64,000 bases of DNA, from positions 372,001 through 436,000 of the forward strand of contig JADILM010000009.1 of assembly GCA_016617785.1 (NCBI GenBank), in the 5' to 3' direction. Numbering within the stretch: the stretch's first letter is position 1; every line of letters starts with the position of its first letter. The translations under genes were made by a program, and so were the position numbers. The notes beneath the pieces are model-generated. The model ran no database searches. It was not told where the DNA came from and saw nothing but the letters and a program-made list of their open reading frames with translations. Source of the stretch: Sporobolomyces roseus (lineage: Eukaryota > Basidiomycota > Microbotryomycetes > Sporidiobolales > Sporidiobolaceae). Positions 60,243 to 64,000 of this stretch are shown piece by piece.

Positions 60243-61728
60243 ATGACTGAGCCGTACGTGTAGCTCTCATCTATCTCAAGCCCTCTGTGCTAACCCTCAA
60301 TAGCTCTCCAGATCTCGCTCCTCTCCTTCACCTTCTTCGAAACTCCCTCCCTTCCCGCCAGCTTCCCTCGCCTCTCTACCCACCGAAGTACTAGTCCTTA
60401 TCCTCAGTAACATCCCTCATCATCCCTCGAAAGCTCGTTTCGCTTCCCTCGCCCGAATCTGTCTAGTCAACAAATTCTGCCTTTCTATCGCTCGACCTCT
60501 CCTCTACACCGACATTCACCTGAATCTCGAAGAGGATTTCGAAGATGACCATAAGTCCTATCCCCACCTGTTTCGAACCCTGACGACAACTCGAACGGGC
60601 TCGACTCTAGTCAAAGAGCTCAGGGTTTCGTTCTTTGAGGTCGGCACGGCAAAACTCGATATGGTAGCCTTGAGCCATGTTCTGTCGCAAATCGGCCCAC
60701 TACTCTCGATTCGTACAAGTTGGTGGACTAGGAGACCTGAAGAACTCTGCAAGGTATTCATCGAGTCGATATTGAGGCATCAAAAGGGATTGAAAAGGTT
60801 GGAGGTTCCAAATCTGCCGCTGGATTTCGACACGTTCTCCTCGATCTTCTCAACTCTCAGCAATCTCGATACTTTCATCGGCGGCTTCGTACATCGACCG
60901 AAATCGAAAGAGGGGGAACTCCTCAATCCGATATGCAAACTTTGCCGTTTAGTCGCTACGTCTCGCATCGAACACCCTTCTCTACTTCAACATATTCTAT
61001 CATCATCGCACTGCAGCCTCACCTCCCTCGCTTTCCAAATCAGCACAATCGACGAGCCGTTCGACCTCTCCTCTCTCCGTCATCTCACTCATGCCCGACT
61101 CCTCCTGGTCAGAGCTCCTGCGTTCAGACTTCGCCCTACCGACGATACAGACCCACTTGTCTCGAGTCTTGCCGATCTGCTCCCCGTCACTGTGCGACCG
61201 ACTCTCGTCTCGATCCAGTCGCTACCAGTGAAAACCTTATCGATCTCAACCCGAGATAACCTCATCTCGCGTGCCATCCGCCAGTCGCCTCTCTTCGATA
61301 TCTTACCCTCATCCATCGTCCATCTCTCGGCAGCCTTCCCGTTCTTGGATGATCGCGGCAACAATCGGGATCTTCTGTTCGAAGGAGTTCGCAACAACAC
61401 TTATCCCCAAGTCAAACGACTGTCGGTACTTCTAACCACTCTCAAGCCTTTCTATGGTATTGATGCAGCAATCCGCCGAAACGGGAAGAAACACGGAATG
61501 CAGGTTGTCATTGTTCGGAAAAGGAGGCCAGTTATCGACGCAAGACTCGACCTCGACCCTTGGCAGACAGACAGCGCGACGGAGCCGGAGAATTCCTCGA
61601 GCGACTCCGAATCGACCTCTGATTCCTCAGATAGTAGCGAAACTTCCTCAACCTCTTCGGACTCTTCCAATTCCTCCATTTCCTCGATTTCCTCGATTTC
61701 CACCATTTCCACCGTCTCGACCATTTAG
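60243..61728 (+). CDS. F-box-like protein, array copy D
   Basis: Exons 60243-60257 and 60304-61728, about 479 residues. Here exon 1 is only MTEPY, the intron is just 46 bp and lies in phase 0, unlike the other copies, so the start is the least certain of the set. The F-box motif is LASLPTEVLVLILSNI, then LARICLVNKFCLSIARPLLY and TDIHLNL. It is clearly closest to copy B (IRTSWW, QKGLKRLEVP, FSSIFSTLSNLDTFIGGF, SLTSLAFQIS, LPVKTLSIS). It ends in a Ser/Asp/Glu-rich tail finishing in a Ser-Ile-Ser repeat (SSISSISSISTISTVSTI). Putative SCF substrate receptor. Confidence 0.78.
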
Positions 61729-62694
61729 AACACGACGACGATCCCTTCAACAGTCTCGACCACCTTCCATTCATGAGTGCGCTTCCAACGCCTTCGGAGG
61801 ATCTGTAGAGGAAGCTGGAGGAAGCGAAAGGAGAGTGACGAAGCGTTCTGCGAAGCGGGGAAATGAGTATGTGAGGACTATCGGGCTTCAGGGGGAAGGA
61901 GGTCGAGAGAATGAAGTCAGAGGGAGTAGACTGGAAGTCAAGGAACTGGTGGAAATTGGCAAGACTCGCAATATCCAGTGTTTCTCCACCATCAACCCGC
62001 TTCCGACAACACTTCCTTCCGCCGCTACATCTCCTTACTCTCACAGTCTCTTCCAGGTCAACATCCTCCAGTACTGCGTCATCCATTTTCCCTCTTCCTG
62101 CGATTCGACAAACCAAGCCTCGCTTCCTCGATCTTCCCGCTCGTCGGCTACCTTCTTCCTCCTACTTCTTCTTTTCAAGACACCCCGATCTGGATTAGTA
62201 CAGGCTCGATGACGAGATCTGGGAGGACGACTGGCTGTAGGGCTCGAAAGAGGGAAGGGAGGGAGACGAGGATTCAGGTCGATTGATTTGTAAAGAGGCG
62301 GAACTAAAGTGCCGTGAAAATCTGCTACTGTTTCTGTATACAGACGTGACTATATTGGAGAGTCGTATCGAGAGAGACGTGAGTGGTTGTCGTGCGAAAA
62401 GAAGGAAATATCGGGTTTTTCGACTTTAGGTTTTGATTTCTAGCTTTCCATGGTCGAAGGCTCAATCTGTGAGCTCTTCTACGAGTCGATCGCTGCCTAC
62501 ATCTAGCGAGCCGTTTGAGCGAGTTATTCGACTCTGAACTTTTCCCGCGATTCACCCTTTCCCTTCCTTCCTCTCACTTCACTCTCAGATTCCACTTGTC
62601 GCTCGCCAAATCAACCAAGAACACTTGAACAAATATTCCAACGGTCACCACTCTCATTCTCGAACCCTCGAACAATCACCGCAACTCTTTCAAG
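61729..62694. other. region between copies D and E
   Basis: 966 bp. Apart from the candidate small gene at 61773-62240, I see only overlapping ORFs. Confidence 0.4.
61773..62240 (+). pseudogene. candidate small gene with two in-frame TAG codons
   Basis: One frame shows coding-like sequence from ATG 61773 (MSALPTPSEDL), then TAG 61806, then RKLEEAKGE. A 57-bp intron (61835-61891) follows, then GKEVERMKSEGVDWKSRNWW, then a long Ser/Pro stretch, TAG 62196, and finally YRLDDEIWEDDWL and TAG 62238. Each TAG could be the end of an intron (acceptor TAG), or the gene may be dead. No family recognised. Confidence 0.3.
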
Positions 62695-64000
62695 ATGGAA
62701 CTCTCTTCAACCCTGCAACTCGAACAGATGAGCCTTGTAGACGCTAAGCATTCGTACGTAGCCTTTTCTCTATAGTGAGTGTGAATCGAACTGATCGTCG
62801 TGGATCCCACAGCTCTCCTCGCTCTTCCTCTGCTCCTCCTTCCGATTCCCATTCGCCTCCCTCCTTCAACTCTCTACCTCCCGAACTCATCACGCACATC
62901 TTCGAATCACTTCCTTTCCATCCCTATGCCGATCGCGTATCGACTCTCACTCGACTCTGTCTCGTCAATCATCACTTTCTCGAAGTCGCTCGCCCTCTCC
63001 TCTATCGCGAAGTTCACCTCGACTTTTGGGCAGACTACGAAGAACCTTCGTCACAGATGGGTAGACTCCTCAGTACTCTCTTCGTCGTCAAGCATTGCTC
63101 GGAGTTAGTCAAGGGAATTCGCATCTCGATAGAGGATGCTGCCAACCTCGACAGAACGCTCGTTCCCAGCCTCCTCTCGCAACTTGAAGCCGTCGACTCG
63201 ATCGATATCGGAGGACTGGAGGATGGATCGGAAGAAGAGCTCTTACAAACAATTCATGAGCATCAACCGAGGCTCAGGAACCTCACAATGCGAACCAGCA
63301 CGCTCTCGTCGTCTCGTCAACGGAAGTTGTTGGGCGCCTTCAAAAAGTTGGACACCCTCATTGGACGTTTCGATGACTTCGCGGATGACAATCTCCCATC
63401 GTCGAATGATAAACTCGATTTCAGATTACGTCGCTTCGTCTCGCACTCAACGCTGAAGAGGACAACCTTTGAGAGCATCTTACATTCTTCCTGGACCAGT
63501 CTCACCAGTCTCGCATTCTCTGTCAGCCCCGACCATGCGGACTTCAACCTACGACAACTCAAGAATCTCGACACTCTCCGAATCAAAATCGAGGACGACT
63601 TCGATCGCACTCTAGACTCAGGCGAACTGAATCAAGATGGAGGAATGGACCGGACGCGCCAAATTCGAATCGAACTCTTCGTGATACAAATCCGAATGAT
63701 CATCGAATCAACCCAGTCTCTCCCTCTCAAGACACTATCCATCACGGTCGAAGATCATCACATTCCGGATGCTATCGTACCTCACCTCCTACTCACAAGC
63801 CTTCCTCCCTCGCTTCGTCACTTTGGTACCATCTTCGAATTCCTCGATCCGAAAGGAGTCAATTATCGGGAGGTCGTCAAAGCAGTACGGGATGGCCGCC
63901 TCAGCAACCTTCAGAAGATCACAATCTACTCTTCTGATGGCCTCGACGCGTACAACCCGCAGGTGGTGTCGAATACATGGCTTCGAAGGAAACTGAATGA
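62695..64000 (+). CDS. F-box-like protein, array copy E, cut by window edge
   Basis: Exons 62695-62753 and 62813 to beyond 64000. Exon 1 reads MELSSTLQLEQMSLVDAKH; the 59-bp intron is in phase 2. The F-box motif is FNSLPPELITHIFESL, then LTRLCLVNHHFLEVARPLLY and REVHLDF. Further Leu-rich segments are FKKLDTLIGRF, SLTSLAFSVS, LKNLDTLRIKI, LPLKTLSITV and LPPSLRHFGTIFEFL. The frame is open at the last base, so the C-terminus is outside the window. Other frames here look long only because of codon bias. Putative SCF substrate receptor. Confidence 0.8.

Noticed and set aside
1..64000. tRNA genes, CRISPR arrays and transposons
   Set aside because: No convincing tRNA B-box context, no spaced direct repeats, and no transposase, reverse transcriptase or terminal repeats were seen by eye.

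Overview
The window looks like nuclear DNA of a basidiomycete fungus, most likely a yeast-like lineage; Pucciniomycotina is a guess from gene style, not something the sequence proves. Genes sit on both strands and are split by many short GT-AG introns of about 50-80 bp, often with a CTGAC/CTAAC-like branch site. Leaders and intergenic DNA are C/T-rich. The gene set is typically fungal: Nic96, Sed5, Ubr1, a CLC exchanger, a Psr-type phosphatase, a Pbi2-like inhibitor, a GH18 chitinase, a GMC oxidoreductase and a hybrid histidine kinase. Splice sites were read by eye, so outer coordinates are firmer than each inner exon edge.

Layout, 1-18.9 kb: an ankyrin-repeat protein, a soluble PAS hybrid histidine kinase, a one-helix membrane protein and a secreted protein of the family usually mislabelled 'ribosomal s17', all on +. 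Nucleoporin NIC96 follows on -, sharing an 88-bp promoter with a small DUF952 protein on +. 19-35.3 kb: a carbon-nitrogen hydrolase and the N-recognin E3 ligase UBR1 lie head to tail on -. A CLC chloride/proton exchanger follows on +, then a large membrane-anchored coiled-coil protein on -. 35.8-48.3 kb: a vacuolar proteinase B inhibitor-like protein (+), a GH18 chitinase (-), an apparently empty 1.5-kb stretch, a Psr-type phosphatase (+), SED5 (+) and a secreted GMC oxidoreductase (+).

49-64 kb is the accessory-looking part. It holds five divergent F-box-like paralogues, all on +. Four share the same design: an 18-20 codon first exon, one 59-62 bp phase-2 intron, then a long exon that opens with the F-box. 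The family is cut by the right edge. Scattered among the copies are small orphan or decaying genes, a minus-strand gene with a probable GC-AG intron, and a BMT6-type rRNA methyltransferase with no clear start codon and a reading-frame break. This array is the best candidate in the window for something undescribed: a local, fast-evolving set of putative SCF substrate receptors.

Most of the rest is housekeeping (nuclear pore, Golgi fusion, N-degron proteolysis, ion exchange, signalling). The one functional pairing that the layout suggests is UBR1 next to a nitrilase-fold amidase.
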